Shown here: positions 5,728 to 7,430 of the stretch, piece by piece
Numbering within the stretch: the first letter of the stretch is position 1
Layout of the letters: each line of letters starts with the position of its first letter
From: an uncultured Anaerolineales bacterium
Lineage (GTDB): Bacteria > Chloroflexota > Anaerolineae > Anaerolineales > UBA11657
Reading direction: 5' to 3'
DNA length: 7,430 bases
Assembly: GCA_913040765.1 (NCBI GenBank)
Contig: CAJWIA010000066.1
Location: 1 to 7,430 of the forward strand
Notes under the pieces: model-generated
Database searches by the model: none
What the model was told of the DNA's origin: nothing
What the model saw: the letters and a program-made list of their open reading frames with translations, nothing else
Made by a program: the position numbers and the translations under genes

Positions 5728-6270
5728 ATGTTACCAATAGTCGTTGTTTTTGGGTCCTCCCGTCCACGAGAAGGTACTACTTCTTATGACGAAGCACGCG
5801 AACTAGGTAGATTGTTGTCTCAGTCCGGTTACATTGTTTCAACTGGTGCATATCGCGGCGTAATGGAGGCTGCTAGTCGAGGTGCTAGTGAAGCTGGTGG
5901 TCATGTCATCGGTGTAAGTTGCAATCAAATTGAGACAATGGTTCCGGGTTTAGAGGTGAATCAATGGGTTACAGAAGAAATACGTTACAGTGATTTACGT
6001 GGACGCTTACATCATCTAGTAGTAGAATCGCAAGCCGCGATTGCTATGCCTGGAGGTATCGGCACTTTGTTGGAAATTGCATACACTTGGGGTTTATTAC
6101 AGTGTGAAGAGATACCTAACAAGGAATTGATTGTGGTTGGTAAACCATGGTCAGATATTGTTAATGTTCTTATGGAGCAGCGTGGTGATTACGTTGATGA
6201 CACACATCGAATGTTACTGAAGACTGTGGATACAGTAGCTGAGGCTGTAGACGGGTTGAAAAACCCATAA
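5728..6270 (+). CDS. LOG-family (Lonely Guy / SLOG Rossmann) protein, possible nucleoside 5'-monophosphate phosphoribohydrolase
   Basis: Soluble 180-residue protein with a Rossmann-type nucleotide fold. The N-terminus has IVVVFGSSRP (4-13), and the family signature PGGxGTxxE is intact as PGGIGTLLE (108-116), containing the catalytic-type glutamate E116. R91 or R93 in DLRGRLHHLV stands where LOG enzymes carry their substrate-binding arginine. The plant-type and Corynebacterium LOG glycine motif GGGxxGLMG is replaced by TGAYRGVMEAASRGA (39-53), as in bacterial LOG-like proteins of unproven activity. Known LOG enzymes release free cytokinin base from its ribotide; other family members act as nucleotide hydrolases or are annotated as lysine decarboxylase by error. 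The substrate here is unknown. There is no Shine-Dalgarno sequence before ATG 5728. It precedes proS by 47 bp on the same strand, probably in one transcript, and diverges from maeB. Confidence 0.88.
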   Translation: MLPIVVVFGSSRPREGTTSYDEARELGRLLSQSGYIVSTGAYRGVMEAASRGASEAGGHVIGVSCNQIETMVPGLEVNQWVTEEIRYSDLRGRLHHLVVESQAAIAMPGGIGTLLEIAYTWGLLQCEEIPNKELIVVGKPWSDIVNVLMEQRGDYVDDTHRMLLKTVDTVAEAVDGLKNP

Positions 6271-6305
6271 AAACACATGGCGTTGTATTGTTTGTATTGA
6301 AATAA

Positions 6306-7430
<1,125 letters not shown>

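Noticed and set aside
6253..6266. Hairpin GGGTT-GAAA-AACCC with a GNRA-like tetraloop at the end of the LOG-family gene
   Set aside because: The stem is only 5 bp, lies inside the last codons, and is followed by an A-rich rather than T-rich stretch; proS begins 47 bp on, so termination here is unlikely.

Overview
The window is an AT-rich bacterial chromosome segment holding five protein genes I can name plus the tail of a sixth. From left to right: the 3' end of an unidentified gene; a polyprenyl-phosphate sugar-1-phosphate transferase that primes surface polysaccharide synthesis; metK (S-adenosylmethionine synthetase); on the minus strand maeB (malic enzyme fused to a phosphotransacetylase-like domain); and, divergent from maeB, a LOG-family Rossmann protein followed by proS (archaeal/eukaryotic-type prolyl-tRNA synthetase, cut off by the window end). 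No IS element, tRNA, rRNA, CRISPR array or phage gene is visible.

The mix of an archaeal-type ProRS, a 405-residue MetK, a MaeB fusion, a LOG gene that looks leaderless, and an AT-rich genome would fit a free-living bacterium such as a marine Chloroflexota (SAR202/Dehalococcoidia-like). That assignment is an inference from general impression, not from a marker gene, and I hold it at about 0.4.

Layout. 1-1583 is the end of a plus-strand operon: the first gene's stop codon overlaps the Shine-Dalgarno sequence of the glycosylphosphotransferase, so the two are probably translated from one mRNA. 1584-1955 is a 370-bp gap with a possible weak terminator, a possible 24-codon hydrophobic ORF and a candidate metK promoter with a leader of about 190 nt. 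1956-3173 is metK, which converges on maeB (3263-5533, minus) across 89 bp. 5534-5727 is a divergent control region that is unusually rich in structure: a perfect 20-bp tandem duplication, a 7+7 bp inverted repeat centred on a candidate maeB -10 box, and a -10 box placed so that the LOG-family mRNA should start at its AUG. 5728-6270 (LOG family) and 6318-7430 (proS) run together with a 47-bp gap and are likely co-transcribed.

The genes are mostly housekeeping and do not form a recognisable new system. The most interesting material is regulatory: the same extended -10 sequence (TGGTAYANT) appears upstream of metK, maeB and the LOG gene, and the maeB/LOG spacer carries operator-like repeats. 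I could not run searches or folding programs, so regulatory calls are by eye.
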